Positions 46,998 to 54,468 of a stretch of DNA of 64,000 nucleotides are shown here, piece after piece (positions within the stretch are counted from its first letter, which is position 1; each line of letters begins with the position of its first letter). Source of the stretch: Stagnihabitans lacustris (GTDB lineage Bacteria; Pseudomonadota; Alphaproteobacteria; Rhodobacterales; Rhodobacteraceae); contig NZ_JAPDGS010000004.1 of the NCBI RefSeq assembly GCF_025950525.1, positions 1-64,000 of the forward strand, given 5' to 3'. The translations under genes were made by a program, and so were the position numbers. The notes beneath the pieces were generated by a model. The model made no database searches. It was not told the DNA's origin and was given only the letters and a program-made list of their open reading frames with translations.

Positions 46998-47024
46998 AAA
47001 CCCCCCGGCGATGGGCCGGGGGTT
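46998..47024. terminator. Bidirectional terminator hairpin
   Basis: AAACCCCCCGGC-GATG-GCCGGGGGTTT lies between the stop of the second permease and the stop of the convergent VPLPA-CTERM gene. Both strands end in a T-run after the stem. Confidence 0.8.
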
Positions 47025-47032
47025 TCCGTTGT

Positions 47033-47590
47033 TCAGGCCTTGCGACGGCGGCGCAGCGCGGCCACACCGGCAATCGCACCGGCCAAAAGCGGCAGGCTGG
47101 CGGGGACGGGGACCGTGGGGACCACGTCGAAGGTAAAGTTCGCAAAGCCATAGCCGGCCCCGGTCGAAGACTGGTCGAACACCAAGCCGCTGACCGAACC
47201 ATAAGAGGCGAGATTGACCAACTGGTCCGGCGTGCTGAGGTTCAGGGTCCCCAAAAGCGCGTTGCCTTGACCAAGGATCGACAGCGCCACGTTGTCACCG
47301 GCGTCGCTCCCAAAAAGGTAGAAGGACAGGCCCGACACCAGCGTCCCGAAGGTGATCGACAGGTCAGAGGTGCAAACCGACCCCGACTGATCCACCGAAC
47401 AGATGGAAAGACCAACAGGGGTGGGCAAAGCGAAAAGCGAAAAGCCTTGGGTGTTGGTCACGGTTGCACCGCTGACAGTCACCGTGGTCGGCAGGTATTG
47501 ACCCTGCGGCAGCGTCGCCAAGTCCAGTGTTGCGGCAGAAACGGCGCTGGCAGCCATGGCCAGACCTGCTGCGAGGACGATGGTTTTCAT
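47033..47590 (-). CDS. VPLPA-type CTERM sorting-signal protein, exported
   Basis: A 185-residue protein with a signal peptide (MKTIVLAAGLAMAASAVSA) and a C-terminal sorting tail: VPASLPLLAGAIAGVAAL followed by RRRRKA. One Cys pair (ICSVDQSGSVC) lies mid-protein, and the body is rich in Gly, Ser and Thr with a beta-sandwich look (FYLFGSDAGDNVALSI). The ATG at 47590 begins the signal peptide; the much longer reading frame is not supported. It is inserted, on the opposite strand, between the permease genes and the probable binding-protein gene of the pyrimidine importer. Confidence 0.8.
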   Translation of the reverse strand: MKTIVLAAGLAMAASAVSAATLDLATLPQGQYLPTTVTVSGATVTNTQGFSLFALPTPVGLSICSVDQSGSVCTSDLSITFGTLVSGLSFYLFGSDAGDNVALSILGQGNALLGTLNLSTPDQLVNLASYGSVSGLVFDQSSTGAGYGFANFTFDVVPTVPVPASLPLLAGAIAGVAALRRRRKA

Positions 47591-47615
47591 CAAATTCTCC
47601 AACTGACATTTACGA

Positions 47616-47627
47616 AGTGTTAACACT
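47616..47627. promoter_or_regulatory. Perfect 12-bp palindrome upstream of the VPLPA-CTERM gene
   Basis: AGTGTTAACACT, 25 bases before the start codon on the minus strand, is a perfect palindrome in an AT-rich leader. The other two VPLPA-CTERM genes in the window lack it. It may be an operator overlapping the promoter. Confidence 0.4.
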
Positions 47628-47852
47628 GTCCCGACCTTGCCAATGCCGTCAATCCTCTTGCGCCGAAGACTTGCGTGCGAGGGCGAAGCAATGTTGTGCG
47701 TTGGTGTCGTGAAAACACAGCGTCGCCAATCATTTGGGCGCCACTTCTCATGCATCGCATGAGCCCGGACGCAGACTTTCGCCGGACTTGACTTTGGCCC
47801 GGGGTTTTCGCCGAATGAGCCTATAATTCCAAAACACGACAGGGAGTCTGAA

Positions 47853-48839
47853 ATGCAAAATGTGATTCGCGGCGCGGCGCTTGCGGCGCTGGCTTTCGCG
47901 GCGGGCACGGCCCAGGCCGAGACGGTCAAGCTGCAGCTGAAATGGGTGACGCAGGCGCAGTTTGCGGGCTATTACGTCGCCGAAGCCAAGGGTTACTACA
48001 AGGAAGAGGGTCTTGAGGTCGAGATCCTTCCCGGTGGCCCCGATATCGCGCCGGCTCAGGTCATCTCGGGCGGCGGGGCCGATGTCATCATCGACTGGAT
48101 GCCCTCGGCCCTGGCTGCGCGTGAAAAGGGCCTGCCGCTCGTGAACATCGCCCAGCCCTTCAAATCCTCGGGCCTGATGCTGACCTGCCTGAAAGAGACC
48201 GGCATCACCAGCCCGGCCGATTTCGCCGACAAGACCCTGGGCGTCTGGTTCTTCGGCAACGAATATCCCTTCCTGTCCTGGATGAGCGCGCTTGGCCTGA
48301 AAACCGATGGCTCGGCCGGCGGAGTGACGGTGCTGAAGCAGGGCTTCAACGTCGATCCGCTGTTGCAAAAGCAGGCCGCTTGCATCTCGACCATGACCTA
48401 TAACGAATATGGTCAGGTTCTGGATGCCGGGATCAAGGCCGAGGATCTTGTGACCTTCAAGTATGAAGAGCAGGGCGTGGCGACGCTGGAAGACGGGCTT
48501 TATGTGCTGGAAGACAATCTGAAAGACCCGGCCTTTGAGGACAAGATGGTCAAGTTCGTCCGCGCTTCGATGAAGGGCTGGAAGGACGCCGAGGCCAACC
48601 CCGACGAGGCCGCGATGATCGTGCTGGAGGCCGACCAGACCGGCGCCCAGACCGAAGCGCACCAGAAGTTCATGATGGGCGAGGTTGCCAAGCTGACCGC
48701 CGGGTCGAACGGCGCGCTGGACGAGGCCGATTACACCCGCACCGTGACAACGCTTTTGGGCGGCGGGTCGGACCCGGTCATCACCAAGGAGCCGGTTGGC
48801 GCCTGGACCCACCAGATCACCGACAAAGCCCTGCAATAA
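47853..48839 (+). CDS. ABC transporter substrate-binding protein, NMT1/THI5-like
   Basis: A 328-residue periplasmic binding protein with a signal peptide (MQNVIRGAALAALAFAAGTAQA) and the NMT1/THI5 opening VKLQLKWVTQAQFAGYYVA (about residues 25-43). This block is typical of ThiY/RibY-like proteins that bind pyrimidine or flavin-related compounds. A good AGGGAG site precedes the ATG, and TATAAT lies 25 bases upstream of the ATG. It is the natural partner of the permeases and ATPase at 44-47 kb, supporting uptake of a pyrimidine-type substrate; exact ligand unknown. Confidence 0.87.
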   Translation: MQNVIRGAALAALAFAAGTAQAETVKLQLKWVTQAQFAGYYVAEAKGYYKEEGLEVEILPGGPDIAPAQVISGGGADVIIDWMPSALAAREKGLPLVNIAQPFKSSGLMLTCLKETGITSPADFADKTLGVWFFGNEYPFLSWMSALGLKTDGSAGGVTVLKQGFNVDPLLQKQAACISTMTYNEYGQVLDAGIKAEDLVTFKYEEQGVATLEDGLYVLEDNLKDPAFEDKMVKFVRASMKGWKDAEANPDEAAMIVLEADQTGAQTEAHQKFMMGEVAKLTAGSNGALDEADYTRTVTTLLGGGSDPVITKEPVGAWTHQITDKALQ

Positions 48840-48860
48840 GGGCCAAGTCCGGGACTTTCG

Positions 48861-48890
48861 GCGCGCGGGGCAACTCGCGCGCTGTTTTAT
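48861..48890 (+). terminator. Intrinsic terminator after the binding-protein gene
   Basis: GCGCGCG (48861-48867) pairs with CGCGCGC (48876-48882), followed by TGTTTTATTT, 21 bases after the stop. Confidence 0.85.
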
Positions 48891-48982
48891 TTGCAAATTC
48901 TTCTGAAATTCCCGCTTCGTTCCGCGATCCTAACCATTTGATAACCGCTTTCCGCCAGTCTTCAGGTCAAGGCAGGGTGTCG

Positions 48983-50182
48983 ATGGCAGAAGCAGGAATC
49001 ATTCGCAAAAAACTCGCCGCAAGTCGGGTGGAACGGGCCGAGGGTGGCCCGGGCGCCGACAGGGCATGGCGTGTCTCGCTGGCACGGGCGGTTCAGGATC
49101 ACCTGAAACTGTCGCTGGATGTGCGCAGCCTGTCGATCGAACGGCGCAGCTTGGCCGAATTGGCCGAACTGATCCCCGAACGCGCGCTGATCGCCATTCT
49201 GGAGGGCCCGTCCGAAGGGTTGGGGGCGATCATCGTCAGCCAACCCGTCCTGACCGGCTTTATCGAGGCGCAGACGATCGGCCGCCTGCGGTCGCAAGAG
49301 GTGGTTCCCCGCAAACCGACGCGCACCGATGCCGCCATGGTGGCCTCGGTGATCGACGCCGCCCTTGAAGGGTTGGAAACTCAGCTGGCCGAAGAGGCGG
49401 ATCTGGTTTGGGCGGGGGGCTTTCACTATGCCTCTTTCCTGGATGATCCGCGGCCTTTGGTCCTGTTGCTGGAAGATGCGCCGCTGAAACTGCTGCGGGC
49501 CGAGGTGTCTTTGGGGGGCGGCGTGCGGGTCGGCTCGATCCTCTTGGCCGTCCCGGCAGAGGGGCGCGGGCAACAGCCCTCTGCCGCCGATGACTTGCCG
49601 GCGATTGAAAGCCACGGGCCGGCCTTCGCGACGCTTTTGGCCGAAAAGGTGATGGATGCCCAAGCGCGGGTCGATGCGGTTCTGGCACGGGTGACGCTGT
49701 CGCTGGGTCAGATCATGGGGCTGGAGGTTGGCGCGGTGGTGCCCCTGGGTGATGCGGCTCTGGATGCGATCCGGCTGGAGGGGCTGGACGGCAAACATGT
49801 GGCCGATGGCAAGCTGGGGCAGAACCGTGGCCTGCGCGCGATCCGCATTGCCGAGGCGATGGGCCTGCGCAAAGCCACCGGCGAGACCGAGGGCGAAATG
49901 GGCGGCCTGTCGCTTGGCGGCATGGGCGGGGGTTTTGGCGGCGGCATGGCTGCGGGGCTTGGTGCGGGCTTGGGGTCAGGTTTGGGCGGCTTCGGGTCCG
50001 AGGCCGCGGGGGATGCCGGGTTCGAGATGCCCGAGCCGATGGCCGCCGACCTTGGCAATTTCGACTTCGCGGCCGTGGACATGTCGGCCGGTCTTGAAGA
50101 GGGCGCCGATTTCCCGGCGATGGATTTCCCCGCCATGGGGGCCGATGCCTTGGGCGAATTCCTTCCCACCGGGACGGACTGA
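48983..50182 (+). CDS. FliM/FliN-family flagellar motor switch-like protein
   Basis: A 399-residue protein with a FliM-like middle domain and a C-terminal SpoA (FliN-type) domain around residues 230-300. The SpoA domain shows LSLGQIMGLEVGAVVPLGDAA and the GKLGQNRGLRAIRI block. The last 90 residues are a Gly-rich low-complexity stretch (GGMGGGFGGGMAAGLGAGLG) then an acidic tail. The ATG at 48983 follows AAGGCAGGG. No other flagellar genes are adjacent, so a motor role is inferred from the domain alone. Confidence 0.72.
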   Translation: MAEAGIIRKKLAASRVERAEGGPGADRAWRVSLARAVQDHLKLSLDVRSLSIERRSLAELAELIPERALIAILEGPSEGLGAIIVSQPVLTGFIEAQTIGRLRSQEVVPRKPTRTDAAMVASVIDAALEGLETQLAEEADLVWAGGFHYASFLDDPRPLVLLLEDAPLKLLRAEVSLGGGVRVGSILLAVPAEGRGQQPSAADDLPAIESHGPAFATLLAEKVMDAQARVDAVLARVTLSLGQIMGLEVGAVVPLGDAALDAIRLEGLDGKHVADGKLGQNRGLRAIRIAEAMGLRKATGETEGEMGGLSLGGMGGGFGGGMAAGLGAGLGSGLGGFGSEAAGDAGFEMPEPMAADLGNFDFAAVDMSAGLEEGADFPAMDFPAMGADALGEFLPTGTD

Positions 50183-50270
50183 CTCCACCTGTCCATCCGG
50201 TCAAAGCTTGGGCTGCTTGGCCTTTGCGGGCTCTGGCCGACCGGGCTCTGGCCTCGGGGTCTGGCTTCAT

Positions 50271-50662
50271 ATCCCGCGGTCCTTTGGCCTGCGAACTGGG
50301 AGGCGGTCGATCAGGGCGCAGAGGCGTTCCAACAGCGCCTCTGGGTTCAGGTCCCTCGGTCCTTTGGCGCACAAGCCGGGATGTGGTCGATCAGGGCGCA
50401 GAGGCGTTCCAACAGCACCTCTGGGTTCAGGTCCCTCGGTCCTTTGGCGCACATGCCGGGAGGCGGTCGATCAGGGCGCAGAGGCGTTCCAACAGCACCT
50501 CTGGGTTCAGGTCCCGCGGTCCTTTGGCGTGCAAGCCGGGATGTGGTCGATCAGGGCGCAGAGGCGTTCCAACAGCGCCTCTGGGTTCAGGTCCCGCGGT
50601 CCTTTGACGCACAAGCCGGGATGTGGTCGATCAGGGCGCAGAGGCGTTCCAACAGCGCCTGA
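50271..50662. repeat. 80-bp tandem repeat array, five copies
   Basis: Units begin at about 50271, 50351, 50431, 50511 and 50591 with an exact 80-bp period; the conserved block GAGGCGTTCCAACAGC recurs at 50321, 50401, 50481, 50561 and 50641. Copies differ at only a few positions. The copy at 50591-50662 is the 3' end of the minus-strand unknown gene (encoding ALLERLCALIDH then KDRGT and stop). The other four are untranslated repeats of that gene end. It fills the gap between two convergent genes. Confidence 0.95.
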
Positions 50663-52458
50663 GGGTCTAGGGCGACATTGTCCAGATGCGCGCGGCGGTC
50701 CAGGGCGCCGCGGCGCTGACCGGCGGCGACGGGCGCGCCGATGATGTAATCGGGCAGGGCCGAGCCCTCTGCCTCCCAGGACCCCGGCAGTTTTTCCGCC
50801 ACCAGGGGACGCGCGCCGCGGGGGGGCGAATAGACCAGGCCGGGCGCCTGTGACAGCCAGCCGACCTTGTGTTGCGACGACCCCACCGGGGTCAGGTAGA
50901 CATCCGTTCGCTCGGCCCAAAGCACGGCATCGGCCAGCGTCGTGCCCACCAGATTGACCACCGCCCGCCCGGGCAGGGCTGCAATCACGCGCGCGCCCAG
51001 GGCGTGAAGCTCGGCAATCACCGCCGCCCATTTGCCCGAGATCTCATCCCGGCCCACCGGATAAGAGAACCCGTCCAGCAGGATCAGAGCCCGGGGATGG
51101 CGCGTAAAGAGCCCCTCGGCCAGGGCCTGAATCCCCGCCTCTTGGTCAGCCCAGCTTTTGTCGCCCAGCCGCATCCCGATCCAGACCACGGGAAAGGCGC
51201 CCGTGGTCAGCTCTGCCATCTGCGCCTCGGTAAAGCTGCGGTGGGTCGCAGCCCGCGCCACGGCGCGCATCCGGTCCTTGAGGCTTTGCGGGATGAAATA
51301 GCCGCCGACGGTCAGCAGCAGATGCCCGGGGTCAAACGGATGCGGATCAAGGACACCGGGCTTGGCGTCGTCCTGGATACGGTCGGCAAACTCGGGAAAG
51401 ATCGCGGCAAGCTTGCCGTAGAATTCGGTGCCACCGGTGATCAGGCGGGCGACGCGGTGGGCTTGGCCTGCGCGGATGATCCGTTCCAGCGGGGTGAAAA
51501 AGTTCCACAGGTGATGGGCGGGATTGGCCGCCAGATGGGTGGTCAGGGTCAGCGCGGTCTGTGCGGGCAAGGGGGCCTGCAGGACGGCGTTGTAAAGCGC
51601 GCGGTGCTGCAGGAACCGGGTCGACAAGAGCGAGAAGGTATTGGCGAAAAGCCCGACCGTCAGGAATTTGCTGACGCCAGAGCCGAGGTCGATCAGCGTG
51701 GCATGGCGGGGGAAGTAAAGGCACAGCGCCTTGGCCCCGGCCCCGGCGCAGATCAGGTAGAAAGGCTGGGCGCCCAGAAAGAAATAACAGCTGCGCCCAA
51801 ACAGAAGGCAGCTGTCCACCGGGGTCAGGGGCCGGCCTGTGACAGGGTCGGGCAGGACCAGATGGCCTGCGGCCACGGCGCGGTCCTGATAGCTGCAAAA
51901 GGCCTCGTTGCGGGTGACGATCTCGCGGGCTTCGGAGCTGGCGAAACTTGCGCCGTCGAGGATCGCCTTCCATCCCTCGTCCAGCCGCAGAAATTCGGCC
52001 AGGCGCGCGCGCAGGGCCTGGGGGTCAAGGCCGATTTCGACAAGCCAGGCCTCGTCCTCGGGTTTGCGCGGCCCCAGGCGCAGGACGTGGCAGTCGGGCG
52101 CGCGCAGGGCATGATGGGCCCGCGCGGCCTCGGCGGTAAAGGTCAGGTCGTCGGGCAGGGGGGCGGCGGCGCCCACGGCCTGCCACAGCCGGGACAGGTC
52201 GCGCTGTTCGGGGTCATGCGCAAGATGAGCCTCGCGCAGCGCGCCAAAGACGGTGCTGTCAAAGGTCTCGTCCAGCTCCAGGATCGTGACCAGGGCTTGC
52301 GTGAACAGCCGCCCGGCCCGGTGCTGCGCCGCAAACAGCGCCGCGATCTGTTCGGCCTTGGGCCAAGGCGCCAGCAGCGACTTGAGCGCCCGGCGGTCCT
52401 TGGGTTGCGCGGTCAACAGCGCCAGGACCTGTGTCCCCAGGTCAGCTTCCGTCGTCAT
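50587..52458 (-). CDS. Large hypothetical protein
   Basis: A 623-residue protein I cannot assign. It has no signal peptide or clear membrane segments. The N-terminal third is helical, Ala/Leu-rich and TPR-like in look. The middle has SCLLFGRSCYFFLGAQPFYL and FFTPLERIIRAGQAHRVARL. The C-terminal part has an alternating beta/alpha pattern (ALILLDGFSYPVGRDEI, GARVIAALPGRAVVNLVG) and DVYLTPVGSSQHKVGWLS, which recalls the acceptor half of a glycosyltransferase-type Rossmann fold. The stop lies inside an 80-bp tandem array. A TTG seven codons upstream (52479) is an alternative start; neither has a strong ribosome-binding site. Confidence 0.7.
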   Translation of the reverse strand: MTTEADLGTQVLALLTAQPKDRRALKSLLAPWPKAEQIAALFAAQHRAGRLFTQALVTILELDETFDSTVFGALREAHLAHDPEQRDLSRLWQAVGAAAPLPDDLTFTAEAARAHHALRAPDCHVLRLGPRKPEDEAWLVEIGLDPQALRARLAEFLRLDEGWKAILDGASFASSEAREIVTRNEAFCSYQDRAVAAGHLVLPDPVTGRPLTPVDSCLLFGRSCYFFLGAQPFYLICAGAGAKALCLYFPRHATLIDLGSGVSKFLTVGLFANTFSLLSTRFLQHRALYNAVLQAPLPAQTALTLTTHLAANPAHHLWNFFTPLERIIRAGQAHRVARLITGGTEFYGKLAAIFPEFADRIQDDAKPGVLDPHPFDPGHLLLTVGGYFIPQSLKDRMRAVARAATHRSFTEAQMAELTTGAFPVVWIGMRLGDKSWADQEAGIQALAEGLFTRHPRALILLDGFSYPVGRDEISGKWAAVIAELHALGARVIAALPGRAVVNLVGTTLADAVLWAERTDVYLTPVGSSQHKVGWLSQAPGLVYSPPRGARPLVAEKLPGSWEAEGSALPDYIIGAPVAAGQRRGALDRRAHLDNVALDPQALLERLCALIDHIPACASKDRGT

Positions 52459-52493
52459 CTGGCCGTTCCGATCCTGCAAAAAGCCGCGCCTGT

Positions 52494-53351
52494 TTACCCC
52501 ACCCGGGCGGCGATCATCGCGCGCAGGGGTTCCAGGTTATAGCCATGCTCGGCCGGGATGGCGATGCGGGCGTCGATGTCCAGGTCCTCGGGCGTCGACA
52601 GCGCCCAGGCGCAGGACGACCGGTTGCCGCTGGCGCAATAGGCAAAGACCTTTCCCGTCGCGATGGCCGCGCCTTGGGTCGCAAGCACCGTGTCCGAGAA
52701 ATCGCCCGGCCGGATCGGGTTGATGACAAAGGTCAGGCCCAGGGCCTCGGCTGCGGCCTTCATGACCTCGGTGGACAGGGCGGCCGGGATTTCGCCGTCG
52801 GGGCGGTTGTTGATGACCGTGGTGAAGCCCAGGGCCTGCAGCGTGGGCAGGTCCTCGGGGGTGATCTGCGGCGAGACGGCGTAGTCGGGGGTCAGGTGGC
52901 GGATGTCCATGAGGCTTCCTTGAAGGGGGGCGGCGAAACGGGCGCGCAGGGGTTTGGCCGCAAGCATACCGCCACACATCGCGACAAGAAAGACCAGACC
53001 GGCGAGGCGCGTGCCCGGATAGGTCAAAGAGGCCAGCGCCGGGCCGGGGCAAAGCCCGACCAGCGCCCAACCCGCCCCAAACAGGACCGAGCCCAGGATC
53101 AGGTCGGGCCCGATGTCGCGCCGGGCGGGGCCGGGCAGGGGCGCGCCCAGGACCGCGCGGGTCCGCCCTGCCGCCAGCGCCCAGGCCGCGGCCATCGGCA
53201 GCATCGCGCCGCCCATGACAAAGGCCAGCGTCGGGTCCCAGGCGCCCAACAGGTCCAGAAAACCCTGGACCTTGACCGTATCGGTCATCCCCGACAGCCA
53301 AAGCCCCAGGCCAAACAGCGCACCCGCAAGGAATTCGGTCAGGCGGCGCAT
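52494..53351 (-). CDS. Fusion of DUF6691 (YeeE/YedE-type) membrane domain with DUF442 phosphatase-like/sulfur-transferase domain
   Basis: A 285-residue continuous frame. Residues 1-147 are a four-helix DUF6691/YeeE-YedE half (MRRLTEFLAGALFGLGLWLSG; GAGWALVGLCPGPAL with the conserved Cys). Residues 148-285 are a complete DUF442/TIGR01244-type domain (MDIRHLTPDYAVSPQITPED; YCASGNRSSCAW with the C-X4-R loop). These are usually separate neighbouring genes. An internal ATG at 52910 has AAGGAAG upstream, so the second domain could also be made alone. Its start overlaps the partner gene stop (TGATG). Role: probable uptake and handling of thiosulfate or another reduced sulfur compound, inferred. Confidence 0.82.
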   Translation of the reverse strand: MRRLTEFLAGALFGLGLWLSGMTDTVKVQGFLDLLGAWDPTLAFVMGGAMLPMAAAWALAAGRTRAVLGAPLPGPARRDIGPDLILGSVLFGAGWALVGLCPGPALASLTYPGTRLAGLVFLVAMCGGMLAAKPLRARFAAPLQGSLMDIRHLTPDYAVSPQITPEDLPTLQALGFTTVINNRPDGEIPAALSTEVMKAAAEALGLTFVINPIRPGDFSDTVLATQGAAIATGKVFAYCASGNRSSCAWALSTPEDLDIDARIAIPAEHGYNLEPLRAMIAARVG

Positions 53352-53764
53352 CACAGGACCCCCAGGCCCTGACGCAGGACGGCCATCACAAGGGCTCCGG
53401 CCAGGATATAGGTCAGGCTGGCCAGGATGCCGCGCGGGGCCAGGCGCGACATGCCGCAGACCCCATGACCCGAGGTGCAGCCATTGGCAAGCCGCGTGCC
53501 AAAGCCCACCAGCACCCCGGCCAGCGCCACAAGGCTCAGGTTGCCGGTCAGGTGGCTTTGCCCGCCCCAAAGTGCCGCCGCCAGCGCCGGGGCCAGGATC
53601 AGCCCGGCCAGAAAGGGCAGGGCGCCGCGCCGCTCGGTCCCGTCGACCAGCCCGCCCAGAACCCCCGTGACCCCCATGATCCGCCCGTTCAGCAGCAAAA
53701 AGGCCGCCCCCGCCGTGCCGATCATCAGCCCGCCCACAAGGCCCCATATCCAGTCCGTCGGCAT
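53351..53764 (-). CDS. YeeE/YedE-family sulfur-compound transporter half
   Basis: A 137-residue membrane protein with four helices. The conserved Cys-containing motif LANGCTSGHGVCGMSRLAPR (about residues 97-116) is typical of YeeE/YedE (PmpA-like) proteins that move thiosulfate or sulfide-derived sulfur. AGGAGG lies 5 bases before the ATG at 53764. It precedes and is coupled to the DUF6691-DUF442 fusion. An FNR-like box lies 36 bases upstream. Confidence 0.88.
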   Translation of the reverse strand: MPTDWIWGLVGGLMIGTAGAAFLLLNGRIMGVTGVLGGLVDGTERRGALPFLAGLILAPALAAALWGGQSHLTGNLSLVALAGVLVGFGTRLANGCTSGHGVCGMSRLAPRGILASLTYILAGALVMAVLRQGLGVL

Positions 53765-53799
53765 CTGATCCTCCTGTTTTCGCCTGAGTGGCACTTCTG

Positions 53800-53813
53800 T
53801 TGACGTGGATCAA
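53800..53813. promoter_or_regulatory. FNR/FnrL-type box between the sulfur genes and the DksA-type gene
   Basis: TTGACGTGGATCAA matches the FNR-family consensus TTGAT-N4-ATCAA with one change (C for T). It lies between divergent starts, 36 bp from the YeeE start and 49 bp from the DksA-type start. Oxygen-dependent control of one or both is likely. Confidence 0.72.
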
Positions 53814-53861
53814 GGCGGGCGGGGCGGGATTGGGCCAGTCTGGCGCAAAAGGAGGCCCATC

Positions 53862-54179
53862 ATGGCAACGATCACAGCACGCAAGGCCGAACTCCTGGCC
53901 CGGGCCGAGGCGCTGAAGGCGCGGGCGCGGGGGATCGAGGCCGAGTTGACCTCGCACAACACGCCCGACTGGGAAGAGCTTGCGACCGAGCGCGAGGGCG
54001 ATGAGGTTCTGGAGGGCATGGGCCAAGAGGCCGCGCAAGAGCTGCGCGCCATCGCCGCCGCCCTGACCCGGATCGAGGGCGGGGATTACGGCCTGTGCCA
54101 GGTCTGCGGCGCCCCGATCTCGGAGGCGCGGTTGGACATCGTGCCCTTTACCCCCTTTTGCAAGGATTGCGCGAAATGA
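53862..54179 (+). CDS. DksA/TraR-family zinc-finger protein
   Basis: A 105-residue protein with a helical N-terminal half and a C-terminal zinc finger CQVCG...CKDCAK (about residues 79-104) of the DksA/TraR type. Such proteins bind the RNA polymerase secondary channel. It is shorter than E. coli DksA (151 residues). A strong AAAGGAGG precedes the ATG. It shares an FNR-like box with the divergent YeeE genes and overlaps the next small gene by 4 bases. Confidence 0.88.
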   Translation: MATITARKAELLARAEALKARARGIEAELTSHNTPDWEELATEREGDEVLEGMGQEAAQELRAIAAALTRIEGGDYGLCQVCGAPISEARLDIVPFTPFCKDCAK

Positions 54180-54382
54180 CCCAGGCGATGCATCTGCCGA
54201 TCCTGGAGGCCTTCAACCAGATGGCGCAGGACATGACCCTTGCCGGTCTGAAGGCCGAAATGGATGGGCTGGCCGCGATGTTCTCGGTCCTGTCCGCCTC
54301 GGGGCTTTTGCCGGCCACGATGGGGCTGGTTGCTGCGGAGCGCGCCCATCCGGCGCGGGACTTCGACAACCTGCCCGTTTAG
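54176..54382 (+). CDS. Small conserved-looking hypothetical protein
   Basis: A 68-residue protein (MTQAMHLPILEAFNQMAQDM opening) predicted mainly helical, with no membrane helix. It is coupled to the DksA-type gene through an ATGA overlap, so they are probably co-expressed under the FNR-like box. No family is recognised. Confidence 0.6.
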   Translation: MTQAMHLPILEAFNQMAQDMTLAGLKAEMDGLAAMFSVLSASGLLPATMGLVAAERAHPARDFDNLPV

Positions 54383-54468
54383 GCCTGCGCTGTCCCCCCG
54401 CCCCCACAACCCATGGACAAGCGGTGGAAAATCGCGGTCTAATGGGCCTGACAAACGGGGGGCGTTGG

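Noticed and set aside
47853-48839. Thiamine (HMP) transport with TPP riboswitch
   Set aside because: The binding protein is THI5-like, but no TPP riboswitch core is visible upstream and the operon carries pyrimidine catabolic genes instead.
50271-50662. CRISPR array
   Set aside because: The 80-bp units are continuous repeats with no unique spacers, no short palindromic repeat and no cas genes nearby.
53248-53351. Stop or frameshift separating the DUF6691 and DUF442 domains
   Set aside because: The frame reads through from 53351 to 52494 without interruption, so it is reported as a fusion rather than two genes.
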